Below, piece by piece: positions 28,265 to 37,923 of a stretch of DNA of 64,000 nt. Source of the stretch: Paraglaciecola sp. MB-3u-78. Its GTDB lineage: Bacteria; Pseudomonadota; Gammaproteobacteria; Enterobacterales; Alteromonadaceae. The stretch lies in the NCBI RefSeq assembly GCF_002835935.1, contig NZ_PJCF01000012.1:1-64000 (forward strand), given 5' to 3'. Each line of letters begins with the position of its first letter. The stretch's first letter is position 1. A model generated the notes under the pieces. The model was given only the letters and a program-made list of their open reading frames with translations, did no database searches and had not been told where the DNA came from. The translations under genes and the position numbers were made by a program.

Positions 28265-28660
28265 TTACTGAATGATTACTTTGCCTGAATCACTCATTGA
28301 AGTGTAATTAATAAAATCACTGAATAATTCTTGAGTTTCTAATTGGTAAGGAGTAAGACCGATGAGCTTTAGCCGTTCACTCTGTAAATCTTTTTTAGCT
28401 CTACCATAAGTTATGATATGAAAGTTGAAGTGCAAGTTTTTACTTGCTGCTAAGGTATTAAGCATGTCAACCACTAAACCGCTACCATCTTCATTTATTA
28501 ATGGTGGAAACGGTTCAAAACCAACATCTATTTCTTTTGAGTAACTCAGCTGACTATATGTAATGCAGATGATAGCCAAAGAACGTATGCGTAACCATTT
28601 ATCCACAATCCTTCCATAGTAATTTAGACTGTTCAACAGTATTCCCTGATTCTTTAGCAT
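28265..28660 (-). pseudogene. Periplasmic solute-binding protein, truncated
   Basis: Only the N-terminal third remains: hydrophobic leader (RIRSLAIICITYSQLSYS) followed by KEIDVGFEPFPPLINEDGSGLVVDMLN, the start of lobe 1 of SBP_bac_3 type proteins. A normal one is about 230-270 residues; the frame stops 91 residues into the mature part. The start is unclear: GTG 28606 has GGAAGG upstream and places the signal peptide best; ATG 28660 does not. Confidence 0.7.
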
Positions 28661-29067
28661 ACAAGTATTTGTTATTTTACTTTATTTGAAAAACCAAAAA
28701 ATGGAATAAAAGGACCTGATTAGCTTTAAACGCGTTAAATTATCTAGAGCATATCATGACCCACAATATCTCTGTGATTTATCCGTCAACCATAACCGCC
28801 TGTGGATGATAAATTCAATAATGAGTGCGCTATGCACATCCATCAGTCCTCACCCGATTTATCTGTAATATCTGTCTATATTTCACAAAACAATCAGCAG
28901 ACCTGCAAACACACCTTATAACGGGTAGGCCAACTTAGATGATATTGAGCGTTTAAAAGGAACAATTGCATTGTGTGCACTACACTTTGTGCAATTGCCT
29001 TGCGGCTACAACCCAAATAAATTAATGCGTTTGGCCAGAGCTGCATTTATCTTAAAAAGGAAAGCAC
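28661..29067. other. Non-coding gap with inverted repeat at 28963-28997
   Basis: 407 bases between divergent genes. Arms CAATTGCA (28963-28970) and TGCAATTG (28990-28997) lie 70-105 bases before the PLP enzyme start, a position for a regulator site. Confidence 0.45.
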
Positions 29068-30378
29068 ATGCTAAGACGTCAATTTTTAAATGCATTAGGA
29101 CTAACTGTAGGTACTGGATTACTAACACGCTCTGCATTATTAGGAGCGGCAACAGAACTTGATATCACCAATAACCCCATTCAACCAGGCGACTGGAATA
29201 CGTTGCGGGATATGTTTCCATTAACGCGTAAATACATTCAGTTATCAACATTCCTGCTGGCATCACATCCTAAACCTGTGTCAGACGCCATCGAAAAACA
29301 TCGTCGAGCATTGGATGAAAATCCTTCCGATTATTGGCATCATCATTTTCAAACTATTGATGCAGAAATCAGTAAATCTGCGGCCGAATATATGGGGGGT
29401 AAGGCTGAAAATATAGCCCTGACTGATAGTACTACCATGGGATTAGGCTTGGTTTATAGTGGGCTTAAGCTTCAGGATGGGGATGAAGTATTGCAAACGG
29501 TTCATGATCACTACTCTACTGATATGTCTCTGGCTCATAGGGCAAATCGCAGCGGTGCCAAAGTAAGGCGTATTGCACTTTATGAAAACCCTGCTCAAGT
29601 CAGTGTGGCCGATGTCCAAAAACGGCTACGTATGGCAATTACCAGTGATACTCGAGTCGTGGCAGCCACGTGGGTACATTCCTCCACTGGCGTAAAATTA
29701 CCTATAAGAGCCATGGCTGACACTATTACTCAGCTCAATAAACAACGAAAAGCCAATCAGCAGATATTGTTTTGCGTGGATGGCGTTCATGGCTTTGGCA
29801 TTGAAAACCAGGATGTGAGTCAATTGGGCTGTGACTTTTTTGTCGCGGGAACACATAAGTGGATCTTTGGCCCAAGGGGCACGGGTGTCGTTTGGGGTAA
29901 TGACCGTGCTTGGGCGCAAAGTGAACCTGTGATCCCCAGTTTTAGTGCATCTTACGAGGTGTGGTTGGGCGGTATGACTCAGGATCAAGTGCCTTTAGGT
30001 GAACACATGACTCCAGGAGGATTTCACTAATTTGAACATCGTTGGGCATTGCCTGAAGCGTTTAAGCTGCACTTGCAATTAGGTAAATCGAATGTACAAC
30101 AGCGAATTCATGAATTGAATGAGCAGGCCAAACAAGGTCTAGCAAAAATGCCTCATGTCACGCTTTATACCCCAACAGGAAACGCGCTTTCATCAGGGCT
30201 GACTTGTTTTGATGTGAAAGGAATGAAGGCCGCTTCTGTAGTGGAAAATATGCACAAAAAAGGCATTATTATGAGCAGTACACCTTATCGGGTCAGCTAT
30301 GCTAGGTTTGCGCCATCATTGCTTAATAATGAACAGGAGATTGAATTGGCGTTGGCAGAAATACACGCCATGGCTTAA
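29068..30378 (+). pseudogene. Tat-exported class V aminotransferase-fold enzyme with one premature stop
   Basis: A single frame of 436 residues plus stop is interrupted only by TAA 30028-30030, after GGFH and before FEHRWALPEAFKLHLQLG. Neighbouring family members have Ser at this place, so TCA to TAA explains it. Twin-arginine leader LRRQFLNALG, then a PLP fold with VDGVHGFG and AGTHKWIFGPRGTG (the Lys Schiff base). Relatives are annotated as isopenicillin N epimerase-like or cysteine desulfurase-like. With the stop, the last 116 residues, which form the small domain, are missing. An assembly error cannot be excluded because no other lesion exists. Confidence 0.85.
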
Positions 30379-30561
30379 CAATAGCTGTAACTTAAACCTA
30401 GAGTATGGCTGGAGGTTTTCTGATTTTATTCCCCTAGTCAGCAGTCTTAGATTAACCTTACTTATCTCTAGACCAAGAACTATAAGGCTGTGGACCTAAA
30501 CAAATTAATTTTCCTGAGATGGTAAAATTTGGAACAACATTAACTTAAAGAAGCTAACGCT

Positions 30562-31633
30562 ATGAACGGAGATTGGGGAAGGCTTTTCAATAAATTCAAT
30601 ATTGACGATCTTGAACTCTATTCATTTAATCCCAAAAGCAAGACCCTCAGTTTGGCTGCGGCCTTTACTGAAAAACAGTCGATACTCCTAGACTTGTTCA
30701 TCAACCCTGAAATTTTTTTGGGTGAGGGTGTTATTGGTAAAGCAGCGAAATCGTTACAAGCTCAGAGTATCGAAGATCTGCGATTGCATGGTGAATGTGA
30801 GCAAAGTAAATCTGACTATTTATCAGCACTGATAGTGCCCATTGTAACTGATGGTAAATTGATTGGGGTCATCTATTGTGCAAGCAAAACAGCAAGGGCG
30901 TAACAGAGCTGTTTTACATCAAGGTGCAGAACAGTCCAACATGGTTACAACAAAAATCATCGAACAGGATGTGCTAAAAGCATTAATAGACAAGCAGTTC
31001 TTTTTAATTTTCTAGCCTATTGTTGATCTAAAAACGGGAGTATTGTTCAATTGGATGTATACAACATCAATCGAGCAATAGAACATCTTAAAAATGGGAA
31101 AATCTACTTCCTTCCAATTTTCGCTTATCTGTGAATATCTCTGCTCAAGGTTTTGCTTCTAGCGCATTGTTAGAAGCTATTTACTTTCAGTTCGAAAAAA
31201 ATCCAGAATTGTGCCAATACTTAACCCTTGAAACGACTGAAAAAAGTATTATAAAGGACGTGGAGTTAACTCGGGCGCAAATGAAAATGTTCTCCAAAAT
31301 GGGTATTCATTTAGCACTTGATGATTATGGCGCGGGTTACTCATCATTGAGTTATTTGGGGCAATTCAAATTTAACTATATTAAAATAAACGCAGTTTTG
31401 TTAGTGGTCACGATATAAGTTCAGAGCAAAGCATCATATTAAAGACGATCAATAGTTTGGCTATATCATTAGCAATCAAAACCGTAGCAGAAGGAATTGA
31501 AACACAACAACAACTAGAGCTAATGCAAGACATACAATGCTCAATGGGGCAGGGCTTTTATATCAGTCAATCATTGTCTGAAGACAAATTGCTTGAACTA
31601 ATGAAAAACAAAATTAAGCTAATTGTTACCTAA
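30562..31633 (+). pseudogene. GAF-EAL signalling protein, degenerate
   Basis: Left part: GAF domain with LGEGVIGKAAKS and SALIVPIVTDGKLIGVIYC, ending at a TAA at 30903. In a second frame from about 30890 the line ALIDKQFFLIF-stop-PIVDLKTGVLF is the start of an EAL domain (usually FFLVYQPIVDLKTG), broken by TAG in place of Gln. The EAL body continues at 31131 (NISAQGFASS, ETTEKSII, LALDDYGAGYSSLSYLGQF) and then shifts frame again to LAIKTVAEGIETQQQL and MGQGFYISQSLS. The active-site glutamate of the EAL signature is not visible (the sequence begins past it). Product cannot be made; the gene would have hydrolysed cyclic di-GMP. Confidence 0.85.
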
Positions 31634-32449
31634 ATTATGACTCTGCGACTCGGTATCGATATTTGGCTGATTACAAGTAAGTGAACTAGGAAATGTCAGG
31701 TTACTGGAATGTTTACGCACTGAAGCATTGAGTTCTCCGCTTTCAGAGAACACTTTAATTTGTTGGTTAATTAACGTTTTTATTGGCCGTATTCCCATTC
31801 TCATTGCAAACAACATGTCGACAGTGTCGTTAGGAACTGGTGACTGATATATAGTGTTTTGACAATATGCCTGATCTGCAAAAATTGCTGCGGCATTCTG
31901 ATCGTTCATTATGGCATAATCACAGCGGCCTTTTTGTAACATCCTTGCCATAGTAATCTGACTGCTAGAATCAATCCTCACCAGTTGATTATTTTCAAAG
32001 TAGGAGTGTAATCCAGGATAAATAAATCCCTCGCGAGCACATACCCGCATTTTTTTAATGGTTTGAAACGTAAAATTAGGCTCATAAGGGGACAAACTGT
32101 AAAGATAGCTTCGATGTGTCGAAATCTTTTCGCTGAAAATTAACTGTTCTGGGGTATCTAACCAAGACCAGCTAGTCAGCATCATATCGGCTTTACCATC
32201 GATAATAAATTTCTCACTTCTGCCACGATTTGAGTCTACAAACTTAGCAATAAGTACTTCATTTTTTTCTAATTGAGAAAAAAAGTCCACTACCACCCCT
32301 TGGTAAGATTGAGAGTCCAGATCATAATATAGGTAAGGTGGCGAGCCTGGGGCATTGACAACAATTGTCAGCGTAACGATTTCTGCTTTCTGTGAACTTA
32401 ATGCTGAAATGCAAAACAAGGCAAGTAACAGAAATATTTTAATTTTCAA
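31619..32449 (-). CDS. Periplasmic amino-acid-type solute-binding protein
   Basis: 276 residues. Signal peptide 1-21, then an SBP_bac_3-like pair of lobes: PPYLYYDLDSQSYQGVVVDFFSQL, GKADMMLTSWSWLDTPEQLIFSEKIS and MARMLQKGRCDYAIMNDQNA. Size is normal. No permease or ATPase genes flank it; such lone binding proteins can feed a kinase or act as scavengers. Its 3' end overlaps the last 15 bases of the broken GAF-EAL gene. Confidence 0.75.
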   Translation of the reverse strand: MKIKIFLLLALFCISALSSQKAEIVTLTIVVNAPGSPPYLYYDLDSQSYQGVVVDFFSQLEKNEVLIAKFVDSNRGRSEKFIIDGKADMMLTSWSWLDTPEQLIFSEKISTHRSYLYSLSPYEPNFTFQTIKKMRVCAREGFIYPGLHSYFENNQLVRIDSSSQITMARMLQKGRCDYAIMNDQNAAAIFADQAYCQNTIYQSPVPNDTVDMLFAMRMGIRPIKTLINQQIKVFSESGELNASVRKHSSNLTFPSSLTCNQPNIDTESQSHNLGNN

Positions 32450-32901
32450 TATAAACCTCTATAAATAAACAGCTACAAATCACATTCTAACCATCAAATG
32501 TCTAGTTTTTATCATCAATAAGACTTACTTATGAACAAGATAGATTTACTAGGAGTGCTTGGAATATTTAGGATTATACTAAACTTTTCAAACTAGACTC
32601 GCTACTCTAAAGCGTTTAATAACGTTTTTATGGGCATTTTTAGATCAAAAATGGGGCACATTAGAGCAATATAGATTCTATGTGCCTGTTAGGAGAAATG
32701 AAACGTACTCATAATGCGGACTGAAATATCAAACTGATTAGTCGCTAGATTATGGAGGCTAAACCAGAATTGGTGGCTTGTAGCATTTGAAAACCATGGC
32801 TAATACCAATCACCATAAGTCATTCCCCTCTCAGCGAGTTTTAAAGCCGATTAATCAGAGCGTTTTCCTTTGCCCAATTTATCGTTGCTGCTATATTTAG
32901 G
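32450..32901. other. Non-coding gap with short hairpin at 32655-32686
   Basis: 452 AT-rich bases between divergent genes. GGCACAT (32655-32661) and ATGTGCC (32680-32686) can pair. Otherwise no coding remnant seen. Confidence 0.45.
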
Positions 32902-33702
32902 TTGAATCCACTACTGAGTCATTCTTTGAAAATTTTAAAATTAGGCCCCATCAATTTTGCCAGTTCAGTGTTAGCTACCTTAGTGCGCACAGGTGGGGGT
33001 ATTAGCAGTAAATCGGCGGCGTTAAAACCTGAAATGCCCTTAAAATTATTTGATATGGAAGGTTGCCCTTATTGCCGGTTAGTCAGAGAGGCTTTAACTG
33101 AACTAGATTTGGATGCAGAAATTTATCCCTGTCCTAAACAGGGAGAGCGTTACCGAATATACGTTATCGAGAAAGGCGGTAAAGCCCAGTTTCCTTTTTT
33201 GATTGACCCTAATACAGGGGCCGAAATATATGAGTCGTTAATTATCATAAAATACTTATTCGAAATCTATGGGCAAAGACAGTTGCCATTAAAATGGCAA
33301 CTAGGCCCGCTGCAAACAGTTGGGTCAATGTTGGCTAGTACCGCTCGACCGGGTTTAGGAATAACCAAAAAAGCATCTATTGCCCCTGAACAATTACTCG
33401 AATTATATAGTTTCGAGTCGAGTCCTTATGCACGTCTGGTGCGTGAGTGCCTATGTGAAATGGAGATCCCCTATATGTTGCGTAACTGCGGCAGAACCGA
33501 GTTAGGTGAATGGGTATTACCCACCCTTAGAGACGCGCTAAAGATTGTGCCCAACAGTGAACTGAAAAATCGTAAAATACTACAAGCAAAAACAGGACGA
33601 ATGGCCATCCCATACCTGGTCGATCCTAATGAAAATGTTGAGATGTTTGAATCTACAAAAATTGTCGATTATTTAGAAACAACCTATGGTCTTGACGATT
33701 AA
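32902..33702 (+). CDS. Tandem GST N-terminal/thioredoxin-fold protein
   Basis: 266 residues; TTG 32902 is the only start before the conserved part because a stop precedes it at 32842. Two glutathione S-transferase N-domains in series: residues 48-130 (LKLFDMEGCPYCRLVREAL, KAQFPFLIDPNTG, EIYESLIIIKYL) and 170-266 (LELYSFESSPYARLVREC, RMAIPYLVDPNEN, EMFESTKIVDYLETTYG). The first keeps a CPYC redox pair; the second has SPYA, so the Cys pair is lost. A helical leader precedes them. Proteins with this layout occur in Alteromonadales; no role is established. A glutaredoxin-like single-domain relative lies at 45264-45635. Confidence 0.8.
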   Translation: MNPLLSHSLKILKLGPINFASSVLATLVRTGGGISSKSAALKPEMPLKLFDMEGCPYCRLVREALTELDLDAEIYPCPKQGERYRIYVIEKGGKAQFPFLIDPNTGAEIYESLIIIKYLFEIYGQRQLPLKWQLGPLQTVGSMLASTARPGLGITKKASIAPEQLLELYSFESSPYARLVRECLCEMEIPYMLRNCGRTELGEWVLPTLRDALKIVPNSELKNRKILQAKTGRMAIPYLVDPNENVEMFESTKIVDYLETTYGLDD

Positions 33703-33936
33703 AACCTTCAGCCCATTCCCCTAAATATATTGCCACTTTTTTTGAGTATAAGCAGATGTTGTAAAACCCAGTAGTCATTTTAATCAATGGAAATGGCATC
33801 GCTTTTACTGCTTACCTGTGACGTTATTTAAAATTGCTGAAGGTATTTCACAGAGCAGATATTCAGAGTATTTAACAAAACTGTTTGGCATTGTTTAGCA
33901 CAAGGTTAATTATCTTTAATCTGTTATGTAATCTAT

Positions 33937-33965
33937 AAAAAAGGCGTTCTAGGACGCCTTTTTTA
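33937..33965. terminator. Rho-independent, bidirectional terminator
   Basis: A11-bp stem AAAAAAGGCGT / ACGCCTTTTTT around the loop TCTAGG, with T and A runs on both sides. It lies between the GST_N gene (+) and the TonB receptor remnant (-), so it can stop both. Confidence 0.85.
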
Positions 33966-33988
33966 TTTTAATATTTAAAAATAAAAGT

Positions 33989-34920
33989 TTAATAAAAACG
34001 TACTTTGGCTTCAATACCAAAAATGCGTGGTTGATTAACAATACCTGTTAAGTTGTTGAAATCAATTGCACCTTTAAGGTTTTCTTCGTCTGTGATGTTG
34101 CGTCCGAATAAGGCGATGCTGTAATCATCAGCATAGTTTTCATAAGCAATTCTTAAACCGCCCTCAAAGTTATTATTCGTTTTGAACTCAATGGAATCAT
34201 ATAAAAACAGGTTGGTTTCACCTTGAAACGCCCAGTCAGTATAAATTGAGAGCTCTCCGTCATCGCCCATGGGAAAAGCATAACGTGCTGTGAAGTTAAA
34301 GATTGTTTCTGGCGCTTGAGGAAATGGGTTGCCGTCAATTAATACCGCAAATCCATCTGTACTTGGGTCGAGAACAGTACAGTTGCCAGTGAAGTTAAAA
34401 CCAGCATTCGCACCACAGGGTAAAACTGTTAATGAATCATCCTGGATCTCTGTGTGGTTGTAACTGTATCCTGCTGTTAAGGTTAAGTTATCGGTGACCA
34501 AATATTGTGCATCTATTTCAAACCATAACCGGTGCCCTTATCTGAATTGATCAGCGCTGTGTTATTCGCCCCACCACCGATTGCCGAAAATTGGATATCG
34601 TCGATTTGGTAGTAGAAGGCTGCAACATTAAAGCGCAGCGTATCATTTAATAAGTCTGTTTTAGTGCCGACTTCAAAAGAATTGATAGTTTCTGATTCAG
34701 CCACTGAAGGTGAACCTTCAAATGCCACATCACGGCCCTGAATGGTCTGTGCCCGAAAACCATTAGCGACTCGACTAAATACAGATGTATTTTTGTCAAT
34801 GTTGTAGTTGGCACTGACCTCCCAACTGACTTGCCCGTCATCAACATTAATATCTGCATATTCTTGAACTGAGGCAGCACCTATCACTAAGGCGAAACCA
34901 TTGACATTTTGATCACCAAC
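33989..34920 (-). pseudogene. TonB-dependent receptor, C-terminal remnant with frameshift
   Basis: The last ten or so barrel strands remain. From 34920 the frame reads VGDQNVNGFALVIGAASVQEYADI, then WEVSANYNIDKNTSVFSRVANGF, and stops after GTGYGLK at 34513; the other frame (GFEIDAQYLVTDNLTLTAGYSYN) carries on to the C-terminus GIEAKVRFY-stop. The shift sits at about 34520. The plug and first half of the barrel are absent, cut at 34920 where unrelated sequence begins. Dead gene. Confidence 0.85.
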
Positions 34921-34974
34921 ATGTCAATTACACTTGGCTGACAAAGGGCTATTATTCGATAGCCCTTTGTCACT

Positions 34975-35496
34975 TTAGGTTTTTGGAAAACGTTTCTGGA
35001 TCCGTCGTTTCCATGCCTTAGCGACTGACAATCGCCACAGATAATTTAGACTAAAATAACCAACTGCACTAAAAAACACTGAACATATTAGACAACCTAC
35101 CAAAAATGCTGGGCCAATGGTTTCAATACTTTGTAGTACCCAGTCCCAACTCAATTCAAAATTAAAGTCTCTTTGTGGGGAGCCCATTACTGTCGTACCT
35201 AAAATATAAGCACCGTAAAAAATGGGCGGCATAGTGAAAGGGTTTGTTATCCAGACTGTAGCCACAGATAAGGGTAAATTCACCCGCAAGGGGATAGCCA
35301 ATGCTGCCGCCAACCACATTTGAAAAGGCACTGGCCAAAATGCGAAGAACAAACCTACAGCAAAGGCCCCAGATGCTGAGCGTCGATTTAAATGCCAAAG
35401 ATTAGGATCGTGTAGCAAAGTGCCAAAAATAGACAATATCTTTTGTTCTTTGACTTTTTGAGGGCTTGGAAGAAAGTGCTTAATAAACTTTTTCAG
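34975..35496 (-). CDS. DUF2062 inner-membrane protein, unusual start
   Basis: Predicted body 173 residues from CTG 35496 (or ATT 35499). Homologues begin about KKxIKxxLPxxxxIxxxxxLxIFGxLLHDPNLWHLNRRS; the reading frame here has LKKFIKHFLPSPQKVKEQKILSIFGTLLHDPN, so the conserved leader runs upstream of the TTG at 35436, but no ATG, GTG or TTG lies above it before the in-frame stop TAG 35509-35511. Three membrane helices (24-50, 60-80, 100-130 of the short form). Function unknown; DUF2062 genes commonly neighbour comEC and lipid A genes, as here, in divergent orientation. Confidence 0.8.
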   Translation of the reverse strand: MKKFIKHFLPSPQKVKEQKILSIFGTLLHDPNLWHLNRRSASGAFAVGLFFAFWPVPFQMWLAAALAIPLRVNLPLSVATVWITNPFTMPPIFYGAYILGTTVMGSPQRDFNFELSWDWVLQSIETIGPAFLVGCLICSVFFSAVGYFSLNYLWRLSVAKAWKRRIQKRFPKT

Positions 35497-35551
35497 AATA
35501 GTTCTCTATACTTTGATTTCATGCAGCAACGGACCGCATTTACCACTTACT

Positions 35552-37840
35552 ATGGACAGTAAACTTTTCAGTTTTATTGCAGCTTCGTTCACTAGTTTAT
35601 TATGGACTAGCCTGCCTTCCATCGTATTCACTTTTTTACTACTAATTTGTACTTGCCTAATAATTAGAAAATATCAACATCTAGGCTGTTTTATGCTTGG
35701 CATAGTCTGGATGGCGAGTGTAGGGCATTGGCAATACACTTTGCAACTATCTTCAGAACAAATTAGTCAACCAACACAAATAACAGGTAAGGTCAGCAGT
35801 CTGGTCATAGCTGAGCAAAATATACGTTTTAATCTTAAAGTCACACAGATTGAAGACCAACATTTGTTTTTTACTAAGACCTTCCGCCTAAGTTGGCGCG
35901 AGCCTGCTTGGCAGGTGCAGCAGGGTCAACAAGTGACACTTTTGGTTAAAGTTAAACCCCCTCATGGTTTGGCCAATGAGGCAGGTTTCAATTATCAGCA
36001 ATGGTTGTTTAGTGAAGGCATAAACGCCACGGGTTACGTTAAATCACATGTAGAGAACACGCTGCTTGACGATGTTAAAACCGTTAGACAAACCTTGCTA
36101 AATCGAATGTTAGCCTTTCCTTTACCGCATCGTTCTTGGCTCGCTGCCCTAACATTTGGTTATCGAGGATTGTTGCAACCACAAGACTGGCATTTAGTTC
36201 AAAAAACGGGTGTGGCACATCTTATTGCCATTTCAGGTCTACATTTGGCCTTGGTTGCGAGTATCAGTTATGTGTTGATAGCGTGGATTGTTGGGGGGCT
36301 GATCAGCCGATTTTATTCCTTGCATCATCTCAACTTGCATAACCTGGCTATGTTTTTGACACTTTTTCCCACCTTAGCTTATTCAGCTTTAGCTGGTTTT
36401 GGTTTGCCTACCCTTAGAGCATGGTTGATGCTGCTTTTGTTTAGTGTGTGTTTTCTATGTAATAAACATCTTGGGGCAAAAAGTTTAATTTTGTTGGGGC
36501 TTACTTGTTTTATCTTACTTTTCCCACTGAGCATATTTGGGCTGAGTTTTTGGTTAAGTTTTTCTGCAGTGATCATCATTTGTTTTGTATTTTGGCGATG
36601 GCCAGTTAAACAAAGAGATTTTTCTTTGGTAGCAATTCTATCTGCTATGGTCAAATTACAATTATTTTTGACTCTATTGATGTTGCCGTTAGTGGCTTGG
36701 CAATTTTCTTATATCTCCATTGTTTCTCCTTTCGTAAATATAATCGCCGTGCCTGCAGTGACTATGGTTTTGGTGCCAATTTGCCTGCTAGGGGTAATGT
36801 GTTTGGCGTTCAAACCTGACTGGGCATTTTCATTATTTTCTTTAGCAGACCAAATTCTGAGTTATGGCCTGAGGTTTCTGAATTTTGCGTTACAGTTTGA
36901 TGCCTCATTTTTCAACATTCCTGCGTTTCCAGCTACAGTGTGGTGTTTTGTATTCCTGTTTGTGTCTTGTTGTTGTTTGCCTTCTTTTGGGTTAAACAAA
37001 AAGTATCTCTATCTATTATTGCTACCACTGGCTAGTCATTTATTACCTCAAAGAAGCAATACTTGGCAGATAGACGTGTTAGATGTGGGGCAGGGGGTAG
37101 CGGTGATCATTAGTAAAAATAAGCATGCAATTATCTATGATGTAGGGGCAAGTTATCCTTCTGGTTTTAATATGGCCGACAGTGTATTGTTACCTATTTT
37201 ACAGGCTCGGGGATTATCAAAAGTTGACTTAGTGTTTATCAGTCATGGGGATAACGACCATGGGGGAAGTCTGCCTCAATTACTTAAAGGTATTCAGGTA
37301 TCGCAAGTTTTAACTAATCAAGATAGGTGTCAGCAACACTTTGCTATAAATTGGCAAGGTTTGAGTATTAAGGCTTTATGGCCAGACAATGCCCTTAAAT
37401 ACAGCGATAACAATGGTTCATGTGTCATCAAGGTATCAGATAAATTTCACAGTATTTTATTACCCGGTGATATTGATAAAAGTATCGAAAAGCAGCTGGT
37501 GGAATTATATCCCAAACAATTAAAGGCTGATATTTTGCTGGCGGCACATCATGGTAGTAATACCTCTTCTTCTAGCGAATTTATTCAAACAGTGGGCGCT
37601 GAATATGTGGTATTTAGTCAGGGTTTTATGAATCGTTGGCGTTTTCCCAGACCGGAAGTGTTAGAAAGATTTGAACAGGTAAACAATAATGTGGACACAC
37701 AGGCCAAAATTTTCACTACCTCTGACTCAGGCCAAGTGTCCTTCATTATGGAATATGATTTACCAAAACCGATTGTTGTCAAAACATTTAGACAGGATAT
37801 CTATCCGTACTGGTATGCCAACGTCAGTCGCCCTAAATAA
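35552..37840 (+). CDS. comEC: ComEC/Rec2 DNA-uptake channel
   Basis: 762 residues from ATG 35552; the TTG at 35513 would prepend 13 residues and lacks support. Architecture: N-terminal helices and DUF4131 (to about 190), Competence domain (210-480) with HLIAISGLHLALVASI, and a C-terminal metallo-beta-lactamase domain from about 515: VLDVGQGVAVI, SHGDNDHGGSL and LLAAHHGSNTS. The HxHxDH zinc motif appears as SHGDNDH (as in ComEC where it is partly changed). ComEC carries single-stranded DNA through the inner membrane in natural transformation. It faces DUF2062 and is 84 bases ahead of msbA. Confidence 0.92.
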   Translation: MDSKLFSFIAASFTSLLWTSLPSIVFTFLLLICTCLIIRKYQHLGCFMLGIVWMASVGHWQYTLQLSSEQISQPTQITGKVSSLVIAEQNIRFNLKVTQIEDQHLFFTKTFRLSWREPAWQVQQGQQVTLLVKVKPPHGLANEAGFNYQQWLFSEGINATGYVKSHVENTLLDDVKTVRQTLLNRMLAFPLPHRSWLAALTFGYRGLLQPQDWHLVQKTGVAHLIAISGLHLALVASISYVLIAWIVGGLISRFYSLHHLNLHNLAMFLTLFPTLAYSALAGFGLPTLRAWLMLLLFSVCFLCNKHLGAKSLILLGLTCFILLFPLSIFGLSFWLSFSAVIIICFVFWRWPVKQRDFSLVAILSAMVKLQLFLTLLMLPLVAWQFSYISIVSPFVNIIAVPAVTMVLVPICLLGVMCLAFKPDWAFSLFSLADQILSYGLRFLNFALQFDASFFNIPAFPATVWCFVFLFVSCCCLPSFGLNKKYLYLLLLPLASHLLPQRSNTWQIDVLDVGQGVAVIISKNKHAIIYDVGASYPSGFNMADSVLLPILQARGLSKVDLVFISHGDNDHGGSLPQLLKGIQVSQVLTNQDRCQQHFAINWQGLSIKALWPDNALKYSDNNGSCVIKVSDKFHSILLPGDIDKSIEKQLVELYPKQLKADILLAAHHGSNTSSSSEFIQTVGAEYVVFSQGFMNRWRFPRPEVLERFEQVNNNVDTQAKIFTTSDSGQVSFIMEYDLPKPIVVKTFRQDIYPYWYANVSRPK

Positions 37841-37923
37841 AATATGTTATTGATAGTTGGGGAATTTCGTCCTAACAGTTACAATAACCTAGTTCTTTCC
37901 TTTCATCAGACAACAGTTATTTA

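Noticed and set aside
28971-29162. Small ORF ahead of the PLP enzyme
   Set aside because: It overlaps the enzyme's real start in another frame and has no ribosome site or homology.
34975-35436. Short TTG start for DUF2062
   Set aside because: The conserved leader of the family continues in frame upstream of it, so the real start must be earlier.
35513-35551. TTG start for comEC
   Set aside because: It adds 13 residues without a ribosome site; the ATG at 35552 begins the conserved membrane leader.
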